Shown here: piece by piece, positions 22,939-32,659 of the stretch
How positions within the stretch are numbered: position 1 is the first letter of the stretch
How the letters are laid out: every line of letters begins with the position of its first letter
Notes under the pieces: model-generated
Told to the model about the DNA's origin: nothing
Seen by the model: only the letters and a program-made list of their open reading frames with translations
The model's database searches: none
Position numbers and translations under genes: made by a program
NCBI GenBank assembly: GCA_029213045.1
Contig: JARGPN010000016.1
Location: 150,533-214,532 of the forward strand
From: Alcanivoracaceae bacterium
GTDB taxonomy: Bacteria; Pseudomonadota; Gammaproteobacteria; Pseudomonadales; Alcanivoracaceae
DNA: 64,000 nucleotides
Direction of reading: 5' to 3'

Positions 22939-23397
22939 TCAGCTATCCGCTGCTTGAACAGTAAAAACCATATCCTGCATGGAAATAATTTTTACTCGCG
23001 TACCCACCGGCAAGTCTGGGCCGTTCACCCGCCAGCGTGTGTCGTCGATATTAATAAAGCCAACACCACCTTCGATGGCGGCTTTGAGTTGCACAGTGCG
23101 GCCGATATATTCACGGCCGCGGTGATTCAAGTCCGGCGCATCCGAAGCGGTGTCGTCGTTTACATATCGCCGCCACAATATAATCGCTGCGAACGAGCCG
23201 ATGGCAAACAGCACCAGCTGCCACTGCCAGCTTGGATGGATGCCCACCCAAGGAAAAATCAGCACCAACACTCCGACCACGATGGAAGAAAAACCCATCC
23301 ACATTAAAAATGCGCCGCCGACAAAAATTTCCAGCACCAACAACACTAGGCCCAGCAAAATCCAGTGGTAGTAATCCAGCGCGTACAGAAACTCCAT
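22939..23397 (-). CDS. NfeD family membrane protein
   Basis: Short NfeD protein (152 residues): two or three hydrophobic segments in the first 75 residues (YYHWILLGLVLLVLEIFVGG, then a long aliphatic stretch), followed by a soluble OB-fold domain (about 90-150) with YIGRTVQLKAAIEGGVGFI and GTRVKIISMQ. NfeD proteins partner SPFH/stomatin proteins. Its start overlaps the stop of the SPFH gene (TAATG), so they are co-translated. Confidence 0.9.
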   Translation of the reverse strand: MEFLYALDYYHWILLGLVLLVLEIFVGGAFLMWMGFSSIVVGVLVLIFPWVGIHPSWQWQLVLFAIGSFAAIILWRRYVNDDTASDAPDLNHRGREYIGRTVQLKAAIEGGVGFINIDDTRWRVNGPDLPVGTRVKIISMQDMVFTVQAADS

Positions 23398-24329
23398 TAG
23401 CTTTTCCCTTTCTGCTTGGCCATCGACTCCCTAACAATCTCCGTCACACCGCCAATCGCGCCCATGACGCCCGTCGCATCCACTGGCAACATAAAGACCT
23501 TACTGTTGTCAGACGAGCCGATCTTGCCGAGTGCTTCCACATACTTTTGTGCGACGAAATAGTTGATCGCTTGTACATCGCCTTTTGCGATGGCTTCCGA
23601 CACCATCTGCGTGGCGCGTGCCTCTGCTTCTGCAGCGCGCTCGCGAGCCTCCGCATCGAGGAATGCCGCTTGACGTTCACCTTCAGCGCGCAAGATTTCG
23701 CCTTGCTTCATACCTTCCGCTTTGAGAATCGCCGCCTGACGCAAGCCTTCAGCCTCAAGAATTGCCGCACGCTTCACACGCTCTGCTTTCATTTGGCTGG
23801 CCATGGCCTGCACCAAATCAGCCGGAGGCGAAATGTCTTTAATTTCGATGCGGGTCACTTTAACGCCCCATGGATTGGTCGCGTTATCGACAATCTGCAA
23901 CAGACGCTCGTTAATTTCATCTCGTTGGCTGAGCATCTGATCCAAATCCAATGCACCGAGCACGGTACGAATATTGGTCATGGTTAAGTTACGAATGGCT
24001 AATTCCAAGTTATTCACTTCATACGCCGCTTTCGCCGCACTGATCACTTGGTAAAAGCACACTGCATCAATGGTAACCATCGCATTGTCTTTGGAAATCA
24101 CTTCCTGTGGCGGAATATCTAACACGGTTTCCATCATGTTAATTTCACGGCCAACAATATCGACAAACGGAACAATAATTCCCAATCCTGGCTTCAACGG
24201 ATGTGTATACCGCCCAAAACGCTCCACCGTATATTCATATCCTTGTGGCACGCGCTTCACGCCCATCATGAACATAAAGAACACAAATACCGCGAAACCA
24301 ATCGCAACAACCGACCATCCCATTTCCAT
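23397..24329 (-). CDS. qmcA: SPFH/band 7 (stomatin-like) protein, QmcA-like
   Basis: Membrane-anchored scaffold protein of 310 residues. One N-terminal transmembrane segment (about 6-24) precedes the band 7 domain, with [23 protein letters not shown] split across it, then [31 protein letters not shown] long Ala/Glu-rich coiled coil follows (about 175-245, repeated AEGxRQAAI units) and mediates oligomerisation in this family. It pairs with the NfeD gene. The family organises membrane microdomains; the client proteins are unknown. Confidence 0.92.
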   Translation of the reverse strand: MEMGWSVVAIGFAVFVFFMFMMGVKRVPQGYEYTVERFGRYTHPLKPGLGIIVPFVDIVGREINMMETVLDIPPQEVISKDNAMVTIDAVCFYQVISAAKAAYEVNNLELAIRNLTMTNIRTVLGALDLDQMLSQRDEINERLLQIVDNATNPWGVKVTRIEIKDISPPADLVQAMASQMKAERVKRAAILEAEGLRQAAILKAEGMKQGEILRAEGERQAAFLDAEARERAAEAEARATQMVSEAIAKGDVQAINYFVAQKYVEALGKIGSSDNSKVFMLPVDATGVMGAIGGVTEIVRESMAKQKGKS

Positions 24330-24380
24330 AACGCTCCCTAAATACGCTTAATCGTTAGATTTAATATTAGATAAAAACTG

Positions 24381-26192
24381 TTAAAGCAAAATATCTTGCA
24401 CCGGCGTTACGCGCATCACTTCTTCAATGGTGGTTAATCCCTTTGCCACTTTTTGCGCACCGCTGATACGCAACGGCTTCATACCGTTCTTTAACGCTTG
24501 ACGGGTAATCGACTCTAAGTCACTTTCACGATTAATCACGCTTTTTAGCGTAGACACCATCGGCATGGTTTCATATACGCCCATGCGTCCTAGATATCCC
24601 GTGCCGCGACATTCTAGGCACCCCACCGGACGAGAAACTTTTTCTGGTGTTTTCATTTTAAAAGGTCGAATCAATTCCAACCATGCTGCCTCATCCACCG
24701 GCACATCTTCTTTGCAATGCGGGCACAAGGTACGCACCAATCGCTGCGCCATCACGCCGACTACGGTTGCCGTAATCAAGTAACTTGGCACACCCAAATC
24801 AATTAAACGTGTCACCGATGAAGGCGCGTCATTGGTGTGCAAGGTTGAGAGCACCAAGTGACCAGTAAGCGCCGCCTGCACAGCCATGTCCGCAGTTTTT
24901 AAATCACGGATCTCACCGATCATAATGATGTCGGGATCTTGTCGCAGTAGCGCTTTAACGCCCTCGGCGAAGCCCACATCAATATTCGCTTGCACCTGCA
25001 TTTGGTTAAAAGAAGGCTCTAGCATTTCAATAGGGTCTTCAATCGTGCAAACGTTCACTTCCGGTGTAGAAAGTTGTTTCAGCGTTGAATACAAGGTTGT
25101 CGTCTTACCTGAACCCGTTGGGCCGGTAACAAAAATAATGCCGTGAGTATTGCTCGTCATGCGATGCCAAGTTTCGGAATCTTCTTTGGTGAAACCCATT
25201 TGATCAAAACTGCGCAGCAGCACGTCAGGGTCAAAAATACGCATCACCATTTTTTCGCCGAACGCCGTAGGCAGCGTGGCAATACGTAATTCGATTTCGT
25301 CACCGTCCGTGCTAATCGTTTTTAAGCGGCCATCTTGTGGCTTACGCTTTTCCGCAACATTCAAACGGCTAAGAATTTTTAAACGTGCCGTCACCGCGGC
25401 CATAATAGTGGCGGGCAGCTCATACACATCATGCAACACGCCATCGATACGAAAACGCATGCGACCTGTTTCGCGACGCGGCTCTAAATGAATATCTGAC
25501 GCGCGTTGCGCAAAAGCGTACTGCAAAATCCAATCTACAATCGCAACAATGTGCTGATCATCGGCATCGACATTGCCTTTACCGCCGAGCTCTAACAACT
25601 GCTCGAAGTTCGTCACACCGGATAGCGTTTGCCCAGTGTTATCTTTCGCGCCAGCGATAGAACGGCTTAAATTATAAAATTCAATTCGATAACGGCGCAT
25701 GGCCGCCGGATCAACAAAAACCGTTTTCAGTTCACGGTCGCGCAAAACCTGCTGCAGGTGACCTTTCCACTCTGTTTTAAAGGGTTGGTCACTGGCCACA
25801 ACAACCTTGTCGCGGCTTACCTCAACGCACAACAAACCGTGGCGCTCAGCAAAGGCATAGGACATGACAGTGGTGATTTGGTCGACCTTCACCTTGAGGG
25901 GATCAAGGTGATACATCTCTAAGCCAGACTTGTCCGCCAGCCACTGACTTAAAAAATCCATGTCGATCAGCTTATCGCCGCGAACCGGATCCGCCAGTTG
26001 ATACTTAGCCACGACCTCAGCGGCATGCCAGGTAAGCTCTTTCTTCTCGCGGGGCGTCGTCGAAATAACGTTGAAATCCTCACGCGACACGCGCTTCTCT
26101 TCGAGCAGCTCGCGCATAATCCAACGGACATCAACCTCAATGCCCTGCATGTTGGCGGCGGAACTCTTGCTAGGTGCAGCTTTCGCGGTCAC
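24381..26192 (-). CDS. GspE/PilB-type secretion or pilus assembly ATPase
   Basis: Hexameric AAA-like ATPase of 603 residues. An N-terminal GspE-N-type domain (about 60-180) precedes the ATPase core: Walker A GPTGSGKTTTLYS, an Asp box around CTIEDPIE, Walker B LRQDPDIIMIGEIRD, and the His box GHLVLSTLHTNDA. A tetracysteine zinc site (CPHC ... CLEC) is present, as in GspE and PilB. Translation starts at GTG 26192 behind GGGAGA. No other secretion or pilus gene is nearby, so I cannot say which machine it drives. Confidence 0.9.
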   Translation of the reverse strand: MTAKAAPSKSSAANMQGIEVDVRWIMRELLEEKRVSREDFNVISTTPREKKELTWHAAEVVAKYQLADPVRGDKLIDMDFLSQWLADKSGLEMYHLDPLKVKVDQITTVMSYAFAERHGLLCVEVSRDKVVVASDQPFKTEWKGHLQQVLRDRELKTVFVDPAAMRRYRIEFYNLSRSIAGAKDNTGQTLSGVTNFEQLLELGGKGNVDADDQHIVAIVDWILQYAFAQRASDIHLEPRRETGRMRFRIDGVLHDVYELPATIMAAVTARLKILSRLNVAEKRKPQDGRLKTISTDGDEIELRIATLPTAFGEKMVMRIFDPDVLLRSFDQMGFTKEDSETWHRMTSNTHGIIFVTGPTGSGKTTTLYSTLKQLSTPEVNVCTIEDPIEMLEPSFNQMQVQANIDVGFAEGVKALLRQDPDIIMIGEIRDLKTADMAVQAALTGHLVLSTLHTNDAPSSVTRLIDLGVPSYLITATVVGVMAQRLVRTLCPHCKEDVPVDEAAWLELIRPFKMKTPEKVSRPVGCLECRGTGYLGRMGVYETMPMVSTLKSVINRESDLESITRQALKNGMKPLRISGAQKVAKGLTTIEEVMRVTPVQDILL

Positions 26193-26353
26193 GCGGATCT
26201 CCCTGTTTTTGCAGTTACTTTACCCTTAGCAGGCGGCGCTCGCTACGCCTCAACGGATTGAAAATTTGCCGCAACCTCTGCCTGACAGGGTGGAAATGAC
26301 GGTCTATACTCGCAGCCCACATGAAACTTCTGTGACAAACTGGAGATCCCCAT

Positions 26354-27034
26354 ATGTCACTCGGCAGTTCGATAGTTGGCCTTTTCGGCCGCTCCCCCAT
26401 CAAGCCTTTGCAAAAACACTACGAAACCGTTCACGAATGTGTCGCTCGGCTTTCCGATTTCTTCGCCGCAGTGTCCGAGCAAGACTGGGCATTGGTTGCT
26501 GAAATTCAGAAGGACATCACTCGGCTAGAGAACGAAGCAGACGCGCTCAAGAAAGAGTTTCGTCTGAACTTGCCAAACAGCCTGTTTTTGCCCATGCCGC
26601 GCACTGATCTGCTCGATATGGTGGGCGTGCAAGATCGCGTCGCCAACAAGGCCAAGGACATTGCCGGCCTAATGCTTGGTCGCCAAATGAGCATCCCAGC
26701 GCCCGTCGCACCGGCCATGGCAGAGTATGTAAGCCGCGCCATTGATGCGTCGGCCCAAGCGCTACGCGCCATTAACGAGCTAGACGAACTGCTTGAAACC
26801 GGCTTCGGTGGCCGCGAAGTGAAACTGATCGAGCGCCTGATCGAAGAACTCGACAACGTAGAGCGCGACACCGACCACCAGCAAGTGGCGATTCGCGGCG
26901 AGCTATACAAGCTCGAAGACGACATGCCGCCGGTCGACGTGATGTTCTTGTATAAAATCGTGGACTGGGTAGGCGACCTCGCCGACCGAGCTCAAAAAGT
27001 TGGCGGTTACCTGCATATGCTGGTCGCAAGATAA
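26354..27034 (+). CDS. TIGR00153/DUF47 PhoU-like protein, Pit accessory
   Basis: All-helical protein of 226 residues. The family signatures are the SSIVGLFGRSPIKPLQKH start and the heptad-like acidic helices (LENEADALKKEFRLNLPNS; LDNVERDTDHQQ), which resemble PhoU metal-binding helices. It lies ten bases upstream of the phosphate transporter, the usual context in proteobacteria, where it is thought to modulate Pit transport. Confidence 0.9.
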   Translation: MSLGSSIVGLFGRSPIKPLQKHYETVHECVARLSDFFAAVSEQDWALVAEIQKDITRLENEADALKKEFRLNLPNSLFLPMPRTDLLDMVGVQDRVANKAKDIAGLMLGRQMSIPAPVAPAMAEYVSRAIDASAQALRAINELDELLETGFGGREVKLIERLIEELDNVERDTDHQQVAIRGELYKLEDDMPPVDVMFLYKIVDWVGDLADRAQKVGGYLHMLVAR

Positions 27035-27044
27035 GGGGCTCGGC

Positions 27045-28313
27045 ATGGAATGGTTACTCGCACACACTCATCTGATTCTTATTATTGCTGCCCTCTGCGG
27101 CTTCTTTATGGCCTGGGGCGTTGGCGCGAACGATGTTGCCAATGCAATGGGTACATCCGTTGGCGCAGGCGCGCTAACCGTTAAACAAGCGGTACTGATT
27201 GCCATTGTGTTCGAATTTGCCGGGGCCTATTTGGCGGGCGGCGAAGTCACCGACACCATCCGTAAAGGCATTATCGAACCGTCCACCTTCACTGATATTC
27301 CCCACTACCTCGTTTACACCATGCTCTCATCCTTGCTGGCTGCTGGCATTTGGCTGATGGTCGCGTCGGCGGCGGGCTGGCCGGTATCCACCACGCACTC
27401 CATTATCGGCGCCATCGTTGGCTGTGTTGCCGTCGGCATCGGCGTTGACGCAGTTAACTGGAGCAAGATGGGCGATATCGTGACGTCCTGGGTAACGTCA
27501 CCGCTGCTCGCTGGCGTGATTTCCTTCGCGCTGATCAAAAGCGTACAGCGACTGATTTTGGATACCGAAGATCCGTTCGAACGCGCGAAGAAATATGTGC
27601 CCTTGTATATGTTCCTCACCGGTTTCGTGATCGCGCTGGTGACGGTTACCAAAGGGCTCAAACATGTTGGCTTCCACTTCAGCGTGTTAGAAAACATCGC
27701 CGTGTCGTTCGTCACAGGCTGCGTTGTTGCAGTGATCGGTGCATTGCTCCTTTCTCGCATTCAACCTGATCCAGAAGCGGACAAAAGCTTCCGCTTCTCG
27801 TCAGTGGAAAAAATCTTCGCCGTATTGATGATTTTCACCGCCTGCGCCATGGCATTCGCGCACGGCTCTAACGACGTCGCCAACGCCGTCGGCCCGTTAG
27901 CGGCAATTTATGGCGTCATGCAAAACGCCGGCGCGGTAGCAAGTAAATCAGCCATGCCGCATTGGATTTTATTGATCGGCGCTATCGGTATTGTTACCGG
28001 CTTGGCGTTTCTCGGCGCGCGCGTGATGGCCACTGTCGGCAAACGCATCACCGAACTGACACCCAGCCGTGGCTTTGCCGCAGAGCTTGGCGCAGCAACA
28101 ACCGTCGTCATGGCGTCCGGCATTGGCATGCCGATTTCCACAACACACACGTTGGTCGGCGCGGTGTTAGGCGTGGGCATGGCCCGCGGCATTGGCTCGC
28201 TGAACTTGCGCGTCATTGGCACCATCTTCACTTCTTGGGTGGTGACCCTGCCTGCCGGCGCGTTACTCGCTATTTTGTTTTTCTACTTCTTTAAAGGCTT
28301 ATTCGGCGCGTAA
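27045..28313 (+). CDS. Low-affinity inorganic phosphate transporter, PiT family
   Basis: Inner-membrane phosphate transporter of 422 residues from ATG 27045. It has about ten transmembrane segments and the duplicated PiT signatures: GANDVANAMGTSVGAGAL near the N terminus and GSNDVANAVGPLAAIYG in the second half. Each half also carries a PVSTTHSIIGA/PISTTHTLVGA motif. It forms an operon with the upstream TIGR00153 gene and ends before a strong terminator. Confidence 0.95.
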   Translation: MEWLLAHTHLILIIAALCGFFMAWGVGANDVANAMGTSVGAGALTVKQAVLIAIVFEFAGAYLAGGEVTDTIRKGIIEPSTFTDIPHYLVYTMLSSLLAAGIWLMVASAAGWPVSTTHSIIGAIVGCVAVGIGVDAVNWSKMGDIVTSWVTSPLLAGVISFALIKSVQRLILDTEDPFERAKKYVPLYMFLTGFVIALVTVTKGLKHVGFHFSVLENIAVSFVTGCVVAVIGALLLSRIQPDPEADKSFRFSSVEKIFAVLMIFTACAMAFAHGSNDVANAVGPLAAIYGVMQNAGAVASKSAMPHWILLIGAIGIVTGLAFLGARVMATVGKRITELTPSRGFAAELGAATTVVMASGIGMPISTTHTLVGAVLGVGMARGIGSLNLRVIGTIFTSWVVTLPAGALLAILFFYFFKGLFGA

Positions 28314-28347
28314 ACGTCAACCGCGCTATTGACTGAAATATAAAAAG

Positions 28348-28376
28348 GCCCGTCTCGAAAAAGACGGGCTTTTTTT
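28348..28376 (+). terminator. Rho-independent terminator after the PiT gene
   Basis: Stem GCCCGTCT (28348-28355), loop CGAAAA, AGACGGGC (28362-28369), then a run of seven T with the flanking base. Confidence 0.92.
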
Positions 28377-28443
28377 GCGTATTTTTGCGTATCGTTTTAA
28401 AAAATATTCCTTCGATCCGATTTTTGGTCTGCTTTGCCCAACA

Positions 28444-28495
28444 AAACCGGTTTTTTTTATTCAAGCACTTCCACTGAGCGCCTAGACAGGTCTAG
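28444..28495. promoter_or_regulatory. Two palindromes upstream of the DUF6231 gene
   Basis: AAAACCGGTTTT (28444-28455) is a perfect 12-base palindrome, and CTAGAC-AG-GTCTAG (28482-28495) a perfect 14-base one ending nine bases before the next start codon. The second could be an operator overlapping the translation start region; this is inference from symmetry. Confidence 0.25.
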
Positions 28496-28504
28496 ACTGA
28501 GATC

Positions 28505-29032
28505 ATGAACAGCGTGCTTGAAACAGAATCAGTGGCGACTGCCACAACGCCGCATCAGCACTTGGCAGCAATGCTAGACAGCCAAATGCCGACGTCGATG
28601 CTCGTTGTAAGCATGAATGCCATTCCGTTATTGGAAAGCTGGTGCAAAGAACACAACTGCCAGCTCACCACCATTTCCGAGCTAAATCCTTTTCCTTTGT
28701 TAGCCGATACACGTCGATTTGATCTTGTGGTGGTCGCAGACCAACTCGAATATATGAATCGGCACAGCGGCGAAGAATTGCTCGGCCTTGTTCGCAACCT
28801 GCATTCCAACGCCATGGTCGTGCTGTATCAAGCAGCACTGGCCCCACAAAAATTGCGTTGGAAACTGTCAGATTTTTTAGGCATGGGCATGCGACGACAA
28901 GGCAATTTCCGCGATGGCGACCGTGAAATGAGCCTGTTTAGCTACGAGCTAGACACCTACAACTTCACTCGCTCGTGGAATAACTCACGGTTCTGGGCGA
29001 ACCCCGAGAACTGGGGCAAGTATTGGTGGTAA
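28505..29032 (+). CDS. DUF6231 family protein
   Basis: Soluble protein of 175 residues. The layout (a Rossmann-like MLVVSMNAIPLLESW, an FDLVVVADQLEYM strand-helix, a helical middle, and a conserved aromatic C terminus NNSRFWANPENWGKYWW) suggests a degenerate methyltransferase-like fold, but no SAM motif is seen. I recall this C-terminal aromatic signature from a conserved gammaproteobacterial family of unknown function. Its neighbours give no clear hint. Confidence 0.6.
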   Translation: MNSVLETESVATATTPHQHLAAMLDSQMPTSMLVVSMNAIPLLESWCKEHNCQLTTISELNPFPLLADTRRFDLVVVADQLEYMNRHSGEELLGLVRNLHSNAMVVLYQAALAPQKLRWKLSDFLGMGMRRQGNFRDGDREMSLFSYELDTYNFTRSWNNSRFWANPENWGKYWW

Positions 29033-29065
29033 ACTGCTGAAAAACTTACGCTCGGCAGCCTAACC

Positions 29066-29791
29066 ATGATTTTTGATCGACTTCAGCACACCCTTCTGTT
29101 TTGGTGGCGCAATCTTTTTCCCCTGTTAATTGTCATAGTGCCATTCGCCGTACTCAGCAGCTTGGCAGAACTTGCCTTTGGCCCACTGCTTATCGTTGAG
29201 AACAATCAAATTTCCGACGTTGGCGGTTTGTCAGTGGTCGCGGTAATGCTTATTCAGGTTTGCGCCGAAGGCGCGCTGATTTGCCAACTGGCCTCACTGC
29301 AAAAAGACGGCCGCGCACGCAACTTATTGGATTGTGTTTTATTTGGCGGCTACCTATTACCCAAGCTCGCGCTCTGCATTTTTCTTACCACCATCCCGCT
29401 TGCCGGAGGCGCATTAATGGCCGTCGCGCTAAGCAGTGGCCCCGCGGGCATAATAGGTTTGGTATTTCTAGTTATCGGATTACTCGGTTTTATTCGCTTA
29501 TCTTTGGCGCCGTTTTACGTTGCGCTAGACAGTCTCCCTATAAAAGTTGCGCTACAGCGCAGCATGGCGCGAACTCAACCAGAGCAATTCCCGCTGCTCA
29601 CCAGCTGGCTGCTATTAATGTTTGTCATCTTGATGACCGCAGGCGTGTTTGAAGAAGGGATGCTCGCCATCGTCGGCGAAAACGGCGTTAGCGCGATGCT
29701 GACTACGATTGTACAGAAAGCGCTCGGCGTGGTTGCCACCGTGCTGCTTTTCCTAACCTATGCCGTGCCTGTGCGTCCAACACAGTCATGA
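29066..29791 (+). CDS. YciC/UPF0259-like multi-pass membrane protein
   Basis: Membrane protein of 241 residues with about six hydrophobic segments. The arrangement (an N-terminal amphipathic FWWRNLFPLL, then VCAEGALICQLASLQKDGRARN, a loop SMARTQPEQFPLLTSWLLL, and a final membrane pair) resembles the YciC/UPF0259 family. The function of that family is not defined. It lies 33 bases after the DUF6231 gene and may share its transcript. Confidence 0.6.
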   Translation: MIFDRLQHTLLFWWRNLFPLLIVIVPFAVLSSLAELAFGPLLIVENNQISDVGGLSVVAVMLIQVCAEGALICQLASLQKDGRARNLLDCVLFGGYLLPKLALCIFLTTIPLAGGALMAVALSSGPAGIIGLVFLVIGLLGFIRLSLAPFYVALDSLPIKVALQRSMARTQPEQFPLLTSWLLLMFVILMTAGVFEEGMLAIVGENGVSAMLTTIVQKALGVVATVLLFLTYAVPVRPTQS

Positions 29792-29922
29792 CAGGATTTT
29801 ACAATCTCACTGCGCAGGCGAGTGAATGACAAGGTAGTATCAACGTAGGCATTATTGGGGTTGAAAAACACTCTCCGTGAAAGCGCTTTTTCTGCGCCAC
29901 ACCACAATTGGACAAGGCAACT

Positions 29923-30360
29923 ATGTCGCAGCATCAAATTCATCTTCACTGGGATGCGTCCCGTGACGAAGAGAGCTACACCTGGACTCTAGACAACGGC
30001 GTTAAGATGCTGGCCATGGATCCCACTGGCGCTATGGAAAAGCCAGATTTTATGGATCCAGAAGAAGCGTTTCTTGCGGCGATTTGCAGCTGTCACCTAC
30101 TGTCTTTTGTGACAGAAGCGGCGCGCCAAGGCTTTGCCGTTCAGCGCTATGAAGATCACCCCCTTGGCGCACTCGCGAAAAATGCACAAGGCCGCTTATA
30201 TGTAGCCAAAGCGCTGCTTAGCCCACGGGCATCATTCGGTGGCAGCAAACAACCCAGCAAATCTGAAATTGAATCGTTGCATGAAAAGGCACGCGCCAAA
30301 TGCATCATCAGCAATTCAGTGCTTACCGAAATTACTTTAGCGCCTCAGGTAAAAGAATAG
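29923..30360 (+). CDS. OsmC family peroxiredoxin-like protein
   Basis: Small protein of 145 residues from ATG 29923. OsmC-fold features are visible: the first cysteine in AAICSCHLLSFVTEAA and a second in KARAKCIISNSVL, the two active-site cysteines of the family. They reduce organic hydroperoxides in characterised members. There is no signal peptide. The gene stands alone before a terminator. Confidence 0.88.
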   Translation: MSQHQIHLHWDASRDEESYTWTLDNGVKMLAMDPTGAMEKPDFMDPEEAFLAAICSCHLLSFVTEAARQGFAVQRYEDHPLGALAKNAQGRLYVAKALLSPRASFGGSKQPSKSEIESLHEKARAKCIISNSVLTEITLAPQVKE

Positions 30361-30394
30361 CCTGCTGTTCGCGCTGACTGATACGCATAAAAAA

Positions 30395-30418
30395 ACCGCC
30401 AAACTTGGCGGTTTTTTT
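30395..30418. terminator. Bidirectional terminator between OsmC and folA
   Basis: Perfect eight-base stem ACCGCCAA/TTGGCGGT (30395-30402 with 30405-30412) flanked by A-run and T-run, serving the plus-strand OsmC gene and the minus-strand folA. Confidence 0.9.
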
Positions 30419-30469
30419 ATGGCAACCAACAATGCAAACACTGCTGGCTCATTCATCTTATTTCACAGG

Positions 30470-30973
30470 TCAGGCGCGCTGATATTTCACAAAACTATAG
30501 TCGTATTGATTCGGCGGCTGAGCCGAAAAATCTTCGCGCTCTATTTCTTGCCAAGCGCCCATATCAACTTCCGGAAAGAACGCATCGCCGTCAACGTCGG
30601 CGTGCACTTCGGTCACGTACATGCGCCCTATCATAGGCATCGCTAAGGCGTAAATTTCTGCGCCGCCGATCACCACCACTTCGTCCACGCCATCAATTAA
30701 ACCGATGCTTTCCGCCAGCTGCACTGCTGCCTCTAAGGTCGCTACAACTTTGGCGCCTTCCGCTTGGTAATTCGGCTGCCGCGTAATAACGATATTGGCG
30801 CGCCCCGGTAGCGGGCCCTTTAACGACTCCCACGTCTTTCTACCCATGATGATGGGCTTGCCGAGCGTCGTCGCTTTGAAATATTTCAAATCACCGGGCA
30901 AATACCACGGCAGTTTATTTTCACGTCCAATGCACCCGTTAGCAGCGCGCGCCACGATAAGCGACAACAACAT
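30470..30973 (-). CDS. folA: Dihydrofolate reductase
   Basis: NADPH-dependent reduction of dihydrofolate, 167 residues from ATG 30973. The substrate-loop motif GRENKLPWYLPGDLKYFK is present, with the nucleotide sites IIMGRKTWESL and VVIGGAEIYALA. It lies downstream of thyA, which produces dihydrofolate, on the same strand; a hairpin lies between them. Confidence 0.97.
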   Translation of the reverse strand: MLLSLIVARAANGCIGRENKLPWYLPGDLKYFKATTLGKPIIMGRKTWESLKGPLPGRANIVITRQPNYQAEGAKVVATLEAAVQLAESIGLIDGVDEVVVIGGAEIYALAMPMIGRMYVTEVHADVDGDAFFPEVDMGAWQEIEREDFSAQPPNQYDYSFVKYQRA

Positions 30974-31010
30974 AGTGAGACCTTTATTTTTCAATCAAGC
31001 CGTTGCTAAA

Positions 31011-31030
31011 AGCGCCTCAAAAGAGGCGCT
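31011..31030 (-). terminator. Hairpin terminator after thyA
   Basis: AGCGCCTC, loop AAAA, GAGGCGCT (31011-31030). On the minus strand the stem is followed by TTTA, a weak T-tract, so it probably attenuates rather than fully ends transcription into folA. Confidence 0.6.
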
Positions 31031-31040
31031 CAGTGAAGTA

Positions 31041-31874
31041 TTAAATCGCCACAGGCGCTTTGATATGTGGATGAGGGTCGTAGCCTTCCAATTCAAAATC
31101 TTCGAAACGAAAAGCGAACAAATCCTTCACCTCAGGATTGATTTTCATCGTCGGCAAGGCGCGGGTATCGCGCGTCAGAATCAAATCCGTTTGCTCAAGG
31201 TGATTGGAATAGAGATGCGCGTCGCCCAGCGTATGCACAAAATCACCAGGCTCTAAACCGCACACCTGCGCCATCATTAACGCGAGCAAGCTGTATGACG
31301 CGATATTAAACGGCACGCCTAAGAAAATATCGCCGCTGCGCTGATACAACTGGCAGGACAGTTTTCCGTCGGCCACATAAAACTGAAACAGGCAATGGCA
31401 CGGCGGTAATGCTTGTCGACCTAACGAGGCATTCTCATCCGGCGACACCGTAGGGTCAGGCAGCACCGCGGGATTCCATGCGGAAATAACCAGCCTGCGT
31501 GAATCAGGATTGCGCTTCAGCTCTGCCAGCACGTCACTAATTTGATCAATAATACGGCCGTCGTGGGATTTCCAGCTGCGCCATTGCTCTCCGTATACCG
31601 GACCCAGTTCGCCGTCTTCGGTGGCCCACTCATCCCAAATCGATACGCCATTTTCTTTTAAATAACGAATATTTGTTTCGCCGGATAAAAACCACAGCAA
31701 TTCGTGAATAATCGATTTTAAATGCAGTTTTTTGGTGGTTAAAACGGGGAAGCCATCTGCCAAATTAAAGCGCATCTGGTAGCCGAACACCGCATAGGTG
31801 CCGGTGCCAGTTCGGTCTGTTTTGTACACACCGTTTTCACGGACGTGACGCAATAAATCAAGATACTGCTTCAT
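31041..31874 (-). CDS. thyA: Thymidylate synthase
   Basis: Converts dUMP to dTMP using methylene-tetrahydrofolate. From ATG 31874 the protein has 277 residues. The nucleophile cysteine lies in [12 protein letters not shown], preceded by [12 protein letters not shown]. The start overlaps the lgt stop by four bases (ATGA), so the frame upstream of ATG 31874 is not used. The lgt-thyA order is common in proteobacteria. Confidence 0.97.
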   Translation of the reverse strand: MKQYLDLLRHVRENGVYKTDRTGTGTYAVFGYQMRFNLADGFPVLTTKKLHLKSIIHELLWFLSGETNIRYLKENGVSIWDEWATEDGELGPVYGEQWRSWKSHDGRIIDQISDVLAELKRNPDSRRLVISAWNPAVLPDPTVSPDENASLGRQALPPCHCLFQFYVADGKLSCQLYQRSGDIFLGVPFNIASYSLLALMMAQVCGLEPGDFVHTLGDAHLYSNHLEQTDLILTRDTRALPTMKINPEVKDLFAFRFEDFELEGYDPHPHIKAPVAI

Positions 31875-32659
31875 GCTTGCTCCCGGCGATATGCCCACAC
31901 CATGATTGCCGCGCCCGCGATAATCATTGGAATACTTAACACCATGCCCATGGTTAACCAGTCTCCCGCGAGGTAACCGATATGCGCATCGGGCTCGCGG
32001 AAAAATTCAACAAAGGTGCGCGCCATGCCATAGCCCACACCAAACAAACCTGTCACCGCACCCGCCGGTCGCGGCTTACGGGAATAAATCCACAGTACGG
32101 AAAATAAAACGATGCCCTCTAACAATCCTTCATACAGCATCGACGGATGACGCGGCAGTTGCAGCGCATCGGTAGGGAAGATCATCGCCCACGGCATGTC
32201 CGATGGTCGGCCCCATAACTCCGCATTAATAAAGTTACCAAATCGACCTGTGGCCAAACCTACCGGCACCATGGGCACGATAAAGTCGGCAACTTGGAAA
32301 TAGGTTTTATTGGTTTTGCGGGCGAACCACGCAAACGCCGTCAGCACCCCTAGCATGCCGCCGTGAAACGACATGCCACCTTGCTGCACTTTAAAAATCC
32401 ACAGCCAATCTTTGGCCCATTGGTCGGCGCCGTAAAAAATACCGTAGCCTAAGCGACCGCCAATGATCACGCCTATGGCGCCATAAAAAATTAAATCGCC
32501 AACCTGGTCCTTGGTCCACAAGCTGCCTTCACGTTGCGCCCGCACCGTGCCGAGCCACCAAGCGCCAAGAAAGCCGACTAAGTAGGTTAAGCCGTACCAA
32601 TGCACGGACAAAGGCCCGAGCGAAAATGCGATGGGATCTATCTGAGGGAAGGTCAACAT
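31871..32659 (-). CDS. lgt: Prolipoprotein diacylglyceryl transferase
   Basis: Inner-membrane enzyme, 262 residues, transferring diacylglyceryl to the lipobox cysteine of prolipoproteins. It has seven transmembrane segments and the Lgt signature [13 protein letters not shown], plus [11 protein letters not shown] near the N terminus and a periplasmic HGGMLG. It is directly preceded by the TSUP gene, whose stop abuts its start. Confidence 0.97.
   Translation of the reverse strand: MLTFPQIDPIAFSLGPLSVHWYGLTYLVGFLGAWWLGTVRAQREGSLWTKDQVGDLIFYGAIGVIIGGRLGYGIFYGADQWAKDWLWIFKVQQGGMSFHGGMLGVLTAFAWFARKTNKTYFQVADFIVPMVPVGLATGRFGNFINAELWGRPSDMPWAMIFPTDALQLPRHPSMLYEGLLEGIVLFSVLWIYSRKPRPAGAVTGLFGVGYGMARTFVEFFREPDAHIGYLAGDWLTMGMVLSIPMIIAGAAIMVWAYRREQA

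Noticed and set aside
23232..23987. 251-codon plus-strand ORF opposite the SPFH gene
   Set aside because: It is the antisense shadow of the SPFH and NfeD genes; its translation is rich in His, Cys and Arg with no domain.
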